Positions 46,543 through 57,346 of a stretch of DNA of 64,000 nucleotides are shown piece after piece. The stretch is taken from contig JAMWFC010000117.1 of the NCBI GenBank assembly GCA_027475525.1, positions 3,272,183-3,336,182 of the forward strand, given 5' to 3'. Each line of letters begins with the position of its first letter. Within the stretch, counting starts at the first letter, position 1. Origin of the DNA: Macrolepiota albuminosa (Eukaryota; Basidiomycota; Agaricomycetes; Agaricales; Agaricaceae). The position numbers and the translations under genes were made by a program. The notes under the pieces were generated by a model. That model was not told where the DNA came from. It ran no database searches and was given only the letters and a program-made list of their open reading frames with translations.

Positions 46543-46973
46543 CGTTGTTCTATATACAAAGAGAAAATGAAGATATGGCTCGTGAAAATAGAAATATTCT
46601 TTCTCTATGAAGTAGCGGGCTGTGTGGCTGCAGGGCACCCTTCTAACATTATGGAGACACCTTGTAGGAAGTATAAACAATGTCATGTGACCTTGTTTGT
46701 ATTAATTTGACGTGTTCAACTTTAGTCAATCACCTTGACACTCTACCACCATCATGTGACCTATTTCTGCTGCCAATCACTCTTCTATTGCTCCTCTCCT
46801 CAATGAGGGGTATTTTCAGTATCAGATCCAAGCAAAAACTGGTCTGGTAAAGGCCATTGTGGGGAGGATCAGCAAAGAACTGGAGAGCAACAAAGAAAAT
46901 CATCTTGGAGGTCATCCTTCTAAGCTTACAGCATGTGAGAAACAGTCTATTATACTACTGGAAAGCTGGATAA

Positions 46974-47506
46974 TGTCAGGGGACTCCTCATTTCTTCTTT
47001 CTTTCACTTCTTATTCCTTCACTCTCCTTTCATTCATTTCCTTATTCCTTCTATCATTCTCTCATTTTGCTGTTTCTATTCTCTCAACACTATTTGTTAG
47101 TACTACTCTCAGCCCTTGAGGTGCTCTGGTTCTTTAGCTACCATTCAGACAAGTGTGGGCCCTTCAGCACCACTTCTAGACTGCTTATATAAGCTGGAGT
47201 TTGCCTTTCTGACTTCTAAAGTCCGGAGTTTTCCTGCCTTGTTTGCACAGTTGTTGACTGCTTATATAAGCTGGAGTTTGCCTTTCTGACTTCTAAAGTC
47301 CGGAGTTTTCCTGCCTTGTTTGCACAGTTGTTCGGTTAGTCAATTTTTGAGTTTTTAAGGTTTTGTTGTACTATACAGTTGTTTCCCATGCTTCAGAAGC
47401 CCCAGAAGCATCCAACCTGGCATAGGGAATCCCTAGACTTGTTCTCTTTGGATCTCCCTCTGCCAGCTGTGTGACTGAGCCACAGCCTCTAGAGGTCACC
47501 CTTACA
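46974..47506 (+). repeat. Solo LTR, family S, in the Tc1 transposase
   Basis: TGTCAGGGG...CCCTTACA flanked by GATAA at 46,969-46,973 and 47,507-47,511. 533 bp including a 77-bp tandem duplication, so about 456 bp in reality. Same family as 5274-6100. The insertion postdates the Tc1 element. Confidence 0.92.
47179..47332. repeat. 77-bp tandem duplication 15
   Basis: Copies 47,179-47,255 and 47,256-47,332 identical, offset 77; the related LTR at 5274 has a single copy. Confidence 0.97.
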
Positions 47507-48395
47507 GATAATGCTGTTCAAGCCACACAGTTCATTAATTCTGTCATCTCCAATTCTGTTAATCCACAGACAGTCAGAAATGCATTGAAGGAAGCAGGTT
47601 TTTGCTCAGCAACAAAGAAGAAAGTTTTCATGCTCAAAGCTGCTCATTGTACAAACCAGCTCAAGTTTTCTCAATATTATGAAAACTGGACAGTGGAGGA
47701 TTGGAAGAGGATTTTGTGGAGTGATGAGACAAAAATTAATCAGATTAGATCAGATGGGAAGATATCTGTGTGGAAAATTCCAGGAGAACCACTATCTGAC
47801 CGCACCACTATGCTAACTGTTGAGCATAGAGGAGGAAACAATTCAATGATATGAAGCTGCATAAGTTGGAATAGAGTGGGGAAGCTCATAGAAGTTCAGA
47901 AAAAGATAGATGCTGCACAGTATTGTGAGATTTTGGATGAGAGAGTGGTGAAAAGCTTTAAAAAGTTGGAAATGGAAAAGGAAGAACAATATTTTTAGCA
48001 GGACAACAACCCAAAACACACCTCCTAACAGGCAACAACCTGGTTTTCTGATAACAACATCATTGTGATATTCTGGCCTGTCCAATCTCCTGACCTCAAT
48101 CCTATTGAACACTTCTGTGTTTACATCAAGCACAAACTTTTGAAATATGAGGTACCCTTTAAAGGAGTGCATAAGTTGTAGGAGAGTGTGGTCAGAGAGT
48201 GGAATGAAATACTATCAGAAGTATGCCAAAGCCTTATAGAGAGCATGCTTAGAAGGATTAAAGCAGTTATAAAGGCAAATAGAGGCCATATCAAGTACTA
48301 GTTATGAAAATTAGAGTAAATTACCCCAATAATTGAATATTTTGTTTGATTTAATAATCAGTGAGTTTGTGTCCAAATCACATGATCTATATTCC

Positions 48396-49540
48396 TGCTA
48401 CTTTAGTAGTGGGTCTTTGTCCCTGGAACTTTGGTGGGGATTTTTTTGTCTTGCAATTCATCATGTGCCTTCCAACCTTTGCCCCTTTTCACATTTTGAA
48501 TCTTACACTTCATCACATGTTTGTTTTTTTCACCCCTCTTTCAGGTTACTGCCCATGTGTCCACTTCCTTTCTCCTTTTTGTTTTGTTTTAGTTACTCCT
48601 GCTTTTGTGCTGGATTGAATATTCTCCTTTGTCTTTCCCTATTTGGTGTCCTCTTCTTCTCTTCCCCTCTCCTTGTTTTTCTTCCCTCTTGTCAGATTTG
48701 CTTACTGTCTCCTGCATTTACCTGTTCTCAATGAGTGTTCTCTTAGAGTCATTCCATGTTCCTGTCATTTTCAGCCGTTCTATGAACTTCAGCAGTATTC
48801 CTAACATTCTTCTTGAGGGTCTTGGTCTATCTCCTGATAGCTGTGATGGCCAATCCATATATCTTGTCACTTCTTTTCATCCCCAGACTTCCTTTTCCTG
48901 TCTATTGCCTTTTATAATTTTGCCTAACAGTGGTTCAGCCATTTCTCTTAGTCTCAATTGGTTTGCCTATTTCCACAAATATTTCATTGACACCAGTCAA
49001 CATCCTCTCTCCTTCGACAATTTTTCGTTTCTTAATGCCCCTCATTCTATTAGTGGTTTTCCTTGCAACAGTATGTTTTTTGAACAATCTTTTTCTATCT
49101 TGATGGTTGCATAGATCAAATGACTTTTATAAATATGTTGCATTCTATATCTGCTAATCCTCGCCAGACTGAACCGGTGTTGATTTCTGATTTTGTTTTG
49201 AAAATATTGAAAACATTATTTTCTTTTGATGCATTACATACATTTGCATTTTTGTCATTCTCATATGACATTTTGTATTGAACTGTCGCTTCACATGGTC
49301 TAAGCATTTGACCAAATGTTGTTGATACTCAAAATATATTGATTCATCATTTATTGAATGGACTTTGCACCGTGTCCTCTGCTCATGAATGTAGCACATG
49401 AATATTAATTGATGATCCAAAGAGGTTAAGGAGTGCCATATTTGAAGCTGTTATTATTCACACAATGCTTGAAACTACCCCTGTTGTTGCTGAGCCTATT
49501 TGGTCTGCCTGAATGGAACACTTTGTAAGAACATAAATCC
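48396..49540 (+). repeat. Unclassified repeat R, right copy
   Basis: Diverged copy of 44,397-46,150 starting from CTACTTTAGTAGTGGGTCT. Same order of blocks and same decayed protein words near 49,330-49,400. No intact ORF. Confidence 0.55.
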
Positions 49541-49832
49541 TCATTTTTGAAACCATCGTTCCTTTGTGTTTACCGCCTGTAGCAGTTTACCTTATGTATG
49601 TACCAACAACAGTTTTTTTATAATCTCGCAATATTACATATATGCAACAACAAAACCCTGTAGTGGGCTGTGTGGCTGCAGGGCACCCTTAAAACATTAT
49701 ATATCAATGTGAAGCCAGGATGCAGTTGTATGTCATGTGACTTTTTACAATTTTTTGCCTAGGTAATTGTTGCACACCATGTGAGTTTTTCCAAAAAGGC
49801 AAAACATTGAGGCAGTTTTTTGAGCTAGTGTA

Positions 49833-50918
49833 TAACAAGGCTATTAAGAAGTAGGCCTGATGGCATTCCTTTGTCAGTGGCCATCAATAACTTGCTTACT
49901 TCTTGTGAAGCATCTTTCTGTGCAGAAAGTGACAAGTTTGCATTACCAATGATATACTTCTACTTGGGCTAAGCACATCAAGGGACACTATAGGCCTATC
50001 AACATTTGGCAGTCTGGAGATGCAAGCAACCTTCTTGGACACAGGACATCTCTGGCTTTGGTGCCCCCAATACAGGCTCTGATTACTAGTCTCAACAACC
50101 ACCATTTATCAGACACTTAGCACTCACTATACATCAAGAACTCAGCAGGCTCAGGACTTATAATGCTAGTGCAATGATGGGGAGGTGACTCTGACCAAAC
50201 CCTGATCAATTCTAAAAGGGGTATCATTAGGCACTGCCATTTGATGAGGCACCTCAATCAGAAGTCTAAAGAATCAATGACAACAAGACAGGATATACTA
50301 AAATCTGACATTTTAACATATCAGAAAATGATACAATGTTTAGCACCAACATTAGTGCTCACAGCATTTGTCAAGAATTTTCTGACTATACATCAGAGTA
50401 GGCCTAACCAATTGAAATTATACTAAAAAGTAAGCAGGCTCATACAATTCTAAGTAGTTTTGGAGTCACCATGGCCAATAGGCTGTAATGCCGTTGGTTG
50501 CCATCATCCATGTGTTGTCAGTTGCCATTGACAGATCACCATTAGCTGTAGCCACAAGGAGAGGTGCTGATTGGTAGTGCTGCAATGGACTTGTTTTGAA
50601 AATACAGTAGCACATAATATAAAAGATAGCTACTTCACATGTAAATAATAACAAATCATAACCTATTAAGCACCCAGTTACACACAGCATTCAAATCACA
50701 CTAGCTTGACCTGACTTCATCACTAAGTTGGGTGCTAGCATTGTTGTTATTGTCTTCATCATTTATGGTGCCACTTGTGTTGTGCTATTCTTTCCCTTTA
50801 CGATATCTTTGCTTAAGCAACAGTGCTTACAGTTTGCTAGGTAGCATCTGAGGTGCTATCATCTAGTGCATCGTCCTATCACATTTGCTCAAGCACACTG
50901 GGACTCTGTCAGGACTCT
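49833..50918. other. AT-rich stretch without a recognisable gene
   Basis: About 1.1 kb between the Tc1 cluster and the copia gag remnant. Only short overlapping frames. It may contain the lost downstream part of the copia element, but no pol motif is visible. Confidence 0.5.
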
Positions 50919-51903
50919 TCACACACTATGCATGCCAGACACTGAAGACGGTGTTGTACTGTGTAATGTCCAGTGCACCCAACCACAGTTGGTGTCATTA
51001 TCAACAGATTTGGATTTGTTCAGCTTGAAGCATTTCAGACACCAATGACCTTTTTTGCCACAATTGTGGCAAACATTGTCGGGTTTTGCCTCTTGTTTAG
51101 GCCTTGTATTTTTTTCTGTGACCTTTGAGTCATGTTTACTCCTACTTGAATTATGATCTCCTTTAGAAATAAAGGCTAGTGTTTTGTTTGTAGCAGAATC
51201 TTTGAGTATCAACTTGTCATGGACTGATAACAGTTCAGTTATGATGGTTTCCAAGGTCAGGAATGTGCCACAAAATAGCAAATTTTGTTTGATGACTTCC
51301 CAGATGGGGGTGCATGGTAATGATAGGAGAATTGCATTTAAGATGGTATAATCATCAATGTTATGACCTGCCTTGATGAATTGACATTGGATATTCATAT
51401 AGAAGGCAATATGGCTGGCAAAAGATGTGTGGCCATCCCATTGTTTAGCATACATTTGCTGATAATAATAGTGCACATTTATTCCCCCCTTGCTGGTTGA
51501 CATAATTTTTGTGCAGATGCTCTCAAATATTTTTGGAACCTTTGATCCCAGTTATCATTTCATGCTATGCATATTTAATGGCATTGCAGATTAATCCTGC
51601 TGCAGAGTCATCCTTGATGAGCCAACACTCATACTTTTCCTGTGCATGTTCCCAAATTAAGAATTCTTTAGACTGCATAGCCTTCATTAAGTCATCTCCT
51701 CTAAGGCAGGGCATAGTTATTAATTCAGGAAACTTGGCAGATCGTTTAGATGGGCAAGATTCATGTTCAGAGACTACTCTCCAGAAGCCTTTGGCCTGTA
51801 ATGCGATTTGCATATTATCTGCCCAGACGTGATAGTTCATGCCATTGAACTTCAGAAACTGTAAAGTTTCTGAAGTGCTATTATTTGTGGCAGCAGGGTC
51901 CAT
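50919..51903 (-). pseudogene. Ty1/copia gag remnant
   Basis: Starts ATG at 51,903 (MDPAATNN). The first part carries FLKFNGMNYHVWADNMQIAL and WLIKDDSAAGLI, typical of copia-type Gag. A stop and a frame change occur at about 51,500-51,565. The second part (to 50,919) continues with the Gag core (HIAFYMNIQCQFIKAG, ILLSLP) and a CCHC knuckle CHNCGKKGHWCLKC. No protease, integrase or reverse transcriptase follows and no LTRs were found, so only gag survives, in a broken form. Confidence 0.82.
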
Positions 51904-51978
51904 AACCTGATGCAGCATAATGTGGAACAAGATGTATTCATGAATGTATAGTACAATATATCTGTAGTCAACAATCAA

Positions 51979-52546
51979 AGATGATATTAACCCCAGGTGA
52001 TAGCCAGTATTTATGTAGACATACTAATGAGACATGTGGAGTGCTTTTGAATGGGATAAGTAATAAGTACAAGAATATTTGAAAAAGACATGAATCATAA
52101 TAAGACATACGAGGTTATGACAAAAGTGGATGATGTTGTAAAATCGGTGCATTGCCGGAGTTGTCAGTCAATTTCCTCATCAGGTATACATAGGGCCAAC
52201 AACTTCCTAAAAGCACAAATCTAGTGAGAAACCACAGAGAAGGTATTTTCAAGTGTTGATTGGCAGATGAAATAATGAATCACTACTGCAGGTGCCGGAA
52301 GTGAATTGAGTTGGCCTCCAGGAAATTGGGCACTTTTCCAAGCTCAAAGTGACCATCCAAGGTCGGGTTTAATAAGGGATCCATCTTGTTTCAATGGAGG
52401 TCAAGTGAAGTGGTATTCCAACCTCAGGTCAGATAAGACATGGTCTTTAATAAGGGATTGCTCAGTATGTCAAGAGTATCCTGGAAATCCAACCTCTTAT
52501 ACTCATTTGCAGCCCATTTAAATGTACCGCCCTCACTTCCCACTGT
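51979..52546. other. Stretch without a recognisable gene
   Basis: About 570 bp. Contains two similar segments with TTTAATAAGGGAT (around 52,370 and 52,445) but nothing else that I can name. Confidence 0.5.
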
Positions 52547-52964
52547 CACTGCTGGCACTGGAAAGTATTTCCATTGAAAAATGTACAAAAAAAACCTGTT
52601 ATACCACTTCTATGTGGTGTTTACCCAAGAAATATGTAAGCATTTTCTCACCAAAATATTTAGAAAAATGTTTATCTTTTTCTCAACTGTTTTACAAGGA
52701 AAAATGTCACCTTTTGCCACTGTTTTTCTGAAAAAATGCTGCTTTTTCACACTTTTTTCCTAAAAAATGCACTATTTCTAGAAAAAGGATGGTAAAAAGA
52801 TAGTATTTTTCATTGGGAAAAAGTTGGGAAAAAGGTGAAAATTTTTCTAACTATTTTAGTGGGGAAATATTGATATATTTCTTGGGAAAAACAATGTAGA
52901 AGTGGTATAACAGGTTTCTTTTGTACTTTTTTCCAATGGAAAATACTTTCCAGTGCCAGCAGTG
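52547..52964. mobile_element. 418-bp foldback element (MITE)
   Basis: Starts CACTGCTGGCACTGGAAAGT and ends with the complement of that sequence. The arms match over roughly 95 bp with few differences, and the inner part is also partly self-complementary, so the transcript would fold into one long hairpin. No ORF. The flanks give no clear target duplication beyond about 3 bp. Confidence 0.8.
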
Positions 52965-53108
52965 TGTCTTTGTCTGCGATTTTATCGTCCTACGACTTTT
53001 GAATGAAACGACAAATATAAATAATATTACATGTACCATAGAAGCATTTCAAAATACAACCACTATATCTAGTCCGATTTGATATGTCCCTTTAATATAT
53101 ACACAACC

Positions 53109-54330
53109 TCATCTAAGACGGACAATCTGGATATTGAAGATGGGTGGAGAACCAATAAACGGCAGTCGTCGTATCATGAGACCAAAAACGAAGAACAAGA
53201 AATATAGTCGCCGTGTGGTGATGTGATGTTGATACCTGGCGAGGTTATTCCAGTACCAATCAAACGCCTTTGAGCGGAACCGGATCAAGTACGTCACAAG
53301 ATGCTTGAGGAACCATTCTGCCAGGAGGAAGGCCTTCGAGGTCGGGCGATTCGTGCCCCTCGTGTCGACCATGATTTCTGGTTCTGGCTTCCGTGCCTGC
53401 ATGAAGAAAAGCTTAGCTTCTTTTGCAGAGATATTACGGATGGTGTAGAAATTCCCTGCAGAATACAGGTGTACGTGGATAAGACTCAAGCTTTGGGAAA
53501 GAAGACAGGTGTCAAACCTCGAGGTACGACGAATACACCACCAGCAGAGACTGCATAGGATGTTTGGTGGATCAGGACCTCGACGGCTCCCTCCAAAACA
53601 ATAAAAACCTGAATCACGAAAGCTATTTATGAACGCAATGCGAAGTCAAGTTATATCACTGCTCACGTATGTGTTGTCCTTTACATTCCTCTTCCTTTTC
53701 TCCCCATGCACATTGATGAAGACAAATCCAGACCCGATATAGTCAGAATAGCCCATGGCTCGCTGGAAAGCCCATCCTTCGTCGTTATATGGTATGTTGG
53801 GTGAAGAATAGACCATTTTTGCTGGAAATATAACTGCTGGAACAACACAACATCTCGATTATTCAGGCTGAATTTTGTCTCAACGCCGAACACAGTTGCT
53901 TACCCTGCTCCTTCTGGGGGACATAGTCGACGACAACACCATGCCATGGCGCATGTTCATCAATTTGGATATCTTTCACGCTCTTCGTTCCCTTGGTTGG
54001 CACTTTATTGCGCTTCAGGGAGGAAGGTGGCCCCGGCGAAGTGCGTGGCGGAATTGTGGCACTGTCACTGCTGGCTTGTGGACTCGGTTTAGATGGTGTA
54101 AGAGAGGTCTGCTGTTGTTGTTCAGTTGGAGCAGTAGCTGCTTGGGTTGGTTGTGGCGTCTCCAGCTCAGAGATTGGTGGCTCAATTGAAGGTAGAGTCT
54201 CCAGGGCGGTCAATGCAGGGCTAGCGCTCGCACTCGAACTGGAGTCTCCTTCCATAAGATTCTCTTTGTGTGCAGATGTAGACGATGGTACAACAGGCAT
54301 TATACTGGGACCAGCTATTTGTTCGGCCAT
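53109..54330 (-). CDS. CENP-C/Mif2 cupin-domain paralog, short
   Basis: Exons in order 54330-53904, 53836-53667, 53608-53518 and 53455-53109, giving 344 residues; introns are 58-67 nt, GT-AG, all in phase. Residues 1-125 are rich in Ser, Pro, Thr and Gln and likely disordered. From about residue 140 the protein matches the C-terminal cupin fold of the full-length CENP-C gene at 61,603: GWAFQRAMGYSDYIGSG, FIVLEGAVEVLIH, GGVFVVPRG, and KLFFMQARK. The three introns fall at the same places and phases as in that gene. The CENP-C nucleosome-binding motif is absent. The cupin fold dimerises in the family, so this protein might pair with CENP-C or with itself; that is inference. The last 65 residues have no counterpart and may be read-through past a missed splice site. 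Confidence 0.82.
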
Positions 54331-55952
54331 GGTCAATAGTGAGAGAAAAGTTAGCTTGCCAAATATTGATCGACTCATGGCGAAGCAGAGGTTTTCCACG
54401 CTCGGTGTACCGGTCCGGGTGGCCTTGAAAGCGTCAGAAAATCTGGAGCCTTCTACCATCTTGGATTCCTCAACCGCTTGACTGTGACTATCAGGTGTGC
54501 GTACACTGTAGGTAATCGATATCAAACGTTTTGTGCTGCCTATCTATTTTGTCGGTATCCTTCCTCCTCTGTTCACGAGGCTTTCTGTAAGTCTACTTAA
54601 GCAGCCCAAAAAGTCTCCATACTTATTGAAATCCAGGCCGGGGACCCTAAGGAAACACAGACACAGTAAATGTCCTCAGTCTGTGCACTTTATTATGTAC
54701 CTGAGCAAATACACACACGCACAAGTACAGCTAGTTAGTTAGAGTACGGAGCGAGTACGTCATAACGGCTCACCCTCAGTCTGTGTTATAAACTCTGAGG
54801 GCGTCCTACAGTAAGATATACCGTAAGTGTGTTAATACCTCGTCACATAATTTATCACATTATATGTACCGTTACACTATGTATGAGGGACGATATTTTA
54901 CATATATCGCCATAAGCGACAGGATCGCAACATAACTCCTACGAACGGAGCTTCATTATCGGAAGTGTTGATCGTGGGTTGACCGTCTAGAGGCAAAACA
55001 AATAAAACAAATAAAATGTCTTATGTGGACATTTCGCTGTTGTTACGAACCGTTAATACGAGTTCTGTATTAAAAATCAGACCTAGAGACAAGGGTATAA
55101 GTGACTATATTTAGATTGTACCTAGAGACAAGCGTAAGTTAATCTACCAGGTACAATCAGTTTTTATGGTAGCTGCGTAAAGTGCATAATTACTCACCCC
55201 TCAGTCCGGTATAAGTGACTGAGGGGCACATCTGAGAGTGGTCGTATATAAGTGTGGTTCGTAGACAATGAAAGTACTGTGATTGAATGGATAAAGGTGG
55301 CATAATGCTGGCCACGGCCCTGTGTGACGAGTGGCGGAGTGGCTGGTGTGATATCGTAGAATTGATGGGATTCCAACATTCTGTTCATAATGGGTGAGAT
55401 TTGGCAATAAGAATCACATCGATGTACCACAATATAGCATTATCTTCCTTTCATCAGCAAAATTTCTAGTTCGATTTGACTATCAAGAACTCCCAGGTCT
55501 TTCACTTTGCGATTGCTTACAACACTGTCATGTAAAACGGGAGGAGAAACGAAGATGGTGCTTTGTTTAACCTTGATGGCGCGGGGTCGCAACATTATAA
55601 TGCTTTTGCAGAATGGTCAATGGAGTTTGTTAATGAGAAAACTTTCAAATGGATCGATAAGGCGAAATTAGAACAAGAAACCTGTGTAATAAAATGGAAT
55701 GATCCATCTAGAGATCAAGGCTCTCGAGAAAACGTTCTTGACGCAGAGTTGTCATGAGGCTGTTCAAGAGTTCTCCAGCGTCGATATCTACCAGGTCAAC
55801 ATCATCTTCACCGGATCCACTGTAGTAGAGTGAATATCAAGTCAATGACTCGTCAGGGTACTCAGAGAGTTGTTGAAGACATACATGGAGCCATGGGAAG
55901 AAGAAGACGCATCATAACCTGATGAACCACCAGTCGAGACTACCCTTTGATA
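54331..55952. other. Intergenic region with small hairpins
   Basis: About 1.6 kb without a supported gene. Two hairpins share the same stem: CCCTCAGTC with CTCTGAGGG (54,773-54,801) and CCCTCAGTC with GACTGAGGG (55,198-55,227). The same stem occurs in the insertion at 5638-6039. These may mark fragments of one small mobile element. Confidence 0.5.
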
Positions 55953-57042
55953 CTAATGATTGATATGAATAAGCGAAGGTAATGTTGAAAGTTTACGAGA
56001 CGGAGTCCACAGATGGCACAACGTTGCCAAAGGTCCCTGTCCTCCGATGCTTGCCTCCTGTCGGTGCAGGTTGACCTTGTACCATAACATGTTCAGGCTG
56101 GCTAGTACCAGCATCCGCCATCCATGGAGGTACGCTAAAACCAAGGATAGTCAAATTATAGTGACATCACTTGTTTTTAATAGACATCTAACCTTTGCTG
56201 GGATGCGGAATCGGCTGTCTGCTGCGCAAATGTCCCTGTAGTGCTAAGATGGAGTTGATTTTGTGTTTGTTCAAATAGTGCAAATTCTCTTGGGCTCCAA
56301 ATGCGCTGCTGTATGCTTTGAGCAACATGCTGAGGTTTAGCAAGATGACTGTATGTTTCACATTCAAAATGTGCATTTGACCACCAATCAAGTTCAGTGC
56401 ATACCTCATGGCTCCGCTGGCTTCCAAAGACGTTTTGCGCATATCCTGAACCACTCTCTTGGTGTCGCTGGAGAGACTCGGATTGTTCAATAGCTCATCA
56501 ATAACCTACGGTGCCTTGACAATATGAACACCGCAACAATGAAGATAGGGAGAGACTTTTGGAGAAATTCTTCCAGCAACTCTTTCCTTAACACCTTCCA
56601 AGGTTTGCTCGTGACGAGCTCTTGCACTGGCATCCTACATCGGAGGCGTCATCTGCATCATAAAAATAGAAGGAAAAACAAAAAGACTACCTGGAATTCT
56701 TCGACTCTTCTTCTGTACTTCTTTTTGGCCTTTACGGTCTGGAGATAGAACATAATAGTCTCCACTAAACCTCTAGAAGGAGCTTTCTGAACAGTGTGTG
56801 ACTGGTTTCCCTCAAATAGGGCCTCATGCCTATGCAAAGAAGATCAGGCTCTGCATGGACGACGGACAAAAGGGACAATCATACTCTCTTCGTAGCGCAG
56901 TAAGCTGCTCTTCACGAATTGATGCAGTAACATCATGACCGCGCACGTCAAATACCGGTTCAATCTCATTGATAGCCTTTACTGCCTCGGACAAGGCCTT
57001 TACTCTACCCTTGTAAGCGTGTTGTTGCAACAAGGATGTCAT
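55953..57042 (-). CDS. Unresolved multi-exon gene, unknown function, possibly broken
   Basis: Not recognised. Coding pieces on the minus strand in order: from ATG at 57,042 (MTSLLQQHAYKGRVKALSEAV, helical, acidic), then about 56,815-56,693 (HEALFEGNQSHTVQ to YRRRVEEFQ), then about 56,633-56,192. The last piece contains VVQDMRKTSLEASGAMRYAL and LSMLLKAYSSAFGAQENL and ends in HPSK before a donor site. A TAG at about 56,515-56,517 (after HIVKAP, before VIDELL) interrupts the third piece; CAG would keep it open. A further exon may lie at 55,953-56,130. Splice phases between the first two pieces could not be reconciled. Either a real gene with an intron I missed or a decaying one. Confidence 0.42.
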
Positions 57043-57346
57043 GCGGGAACAAGAAACGAATAATTGTGAAGTGACCTTTTATACACTGACCCCCTCCACA
57101 TATAAGGTAAAAAAGTAGAATTGACGAAGTGCTCATGTCATGTCTGATGATCAGTGTGTGAAATCCACACCTCGTGTCATGCCCCTTGTGATCAACCTCT
57201 TCTCGTACGTACCTATCAATAAGTACATATGGAACCAAACTCATCAAGTCCCGACAGGAATCGACCACTTTGGAAAGTAATTCTAATAATTAATTTATTT
57301 TGATAATCAAATTATGGATTGATTTTGTCCAATTGAAGTTCACTTT

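Larger units (their letters stand above)
46859..48300 (+). pseudogene. Tc1/mariner transposase, broken and interrupted by a solo LTR
   Basis: Related to the transposase at 245-1371 (for example ENHLGGHPSKLTACEKQSI against ENHSGGHPTKLTPCDKQAI). The LTR at 46,974-47,506 splits the helix-turn-helix part. The catalytic part shows WSDETKINQIRSDGK, then QDNNPKHTS and QSPDLNPIEHF, with several in-frame stops (before SCISWN, before QDNN, after HTS, after VHKL). It ends with VIKANRGHIKY as in the other copy. Non-functional. Confidence 0.85.
44263..48391 (+). mobile_element. Second Tc1/mariner element, expanded by insertions
   Basis: Inverted repeats of about 95 bp: TATAGATCATGTGATTTGG from 44,263 and its complement ending at 48,391. 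Its inner part matches the inverted repeat of the element at base 1. The transposase remains lie at 46,859-48,300. About 2.2 kb (44,370-46,600) of foreign repeat sequence and a solo LTR have entered it. Confidence 0.7.
43733..49832. mobile_element. Composite Tc1/mariner-like element with nested insertions
   Basis: The left end (TATACTGGCTCAAAAAACTG at about 43,734) and right end (about 49,763-49,832) are inverted copies of each other. The inverted match resumes at about 44,186-44,260 against 49,690-49,770, so the inverted repeats are over 140 bp long. The space between is filled by later insertions. No transposase can be assigned to this outer pair with certainty. Confidence 0.6.
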
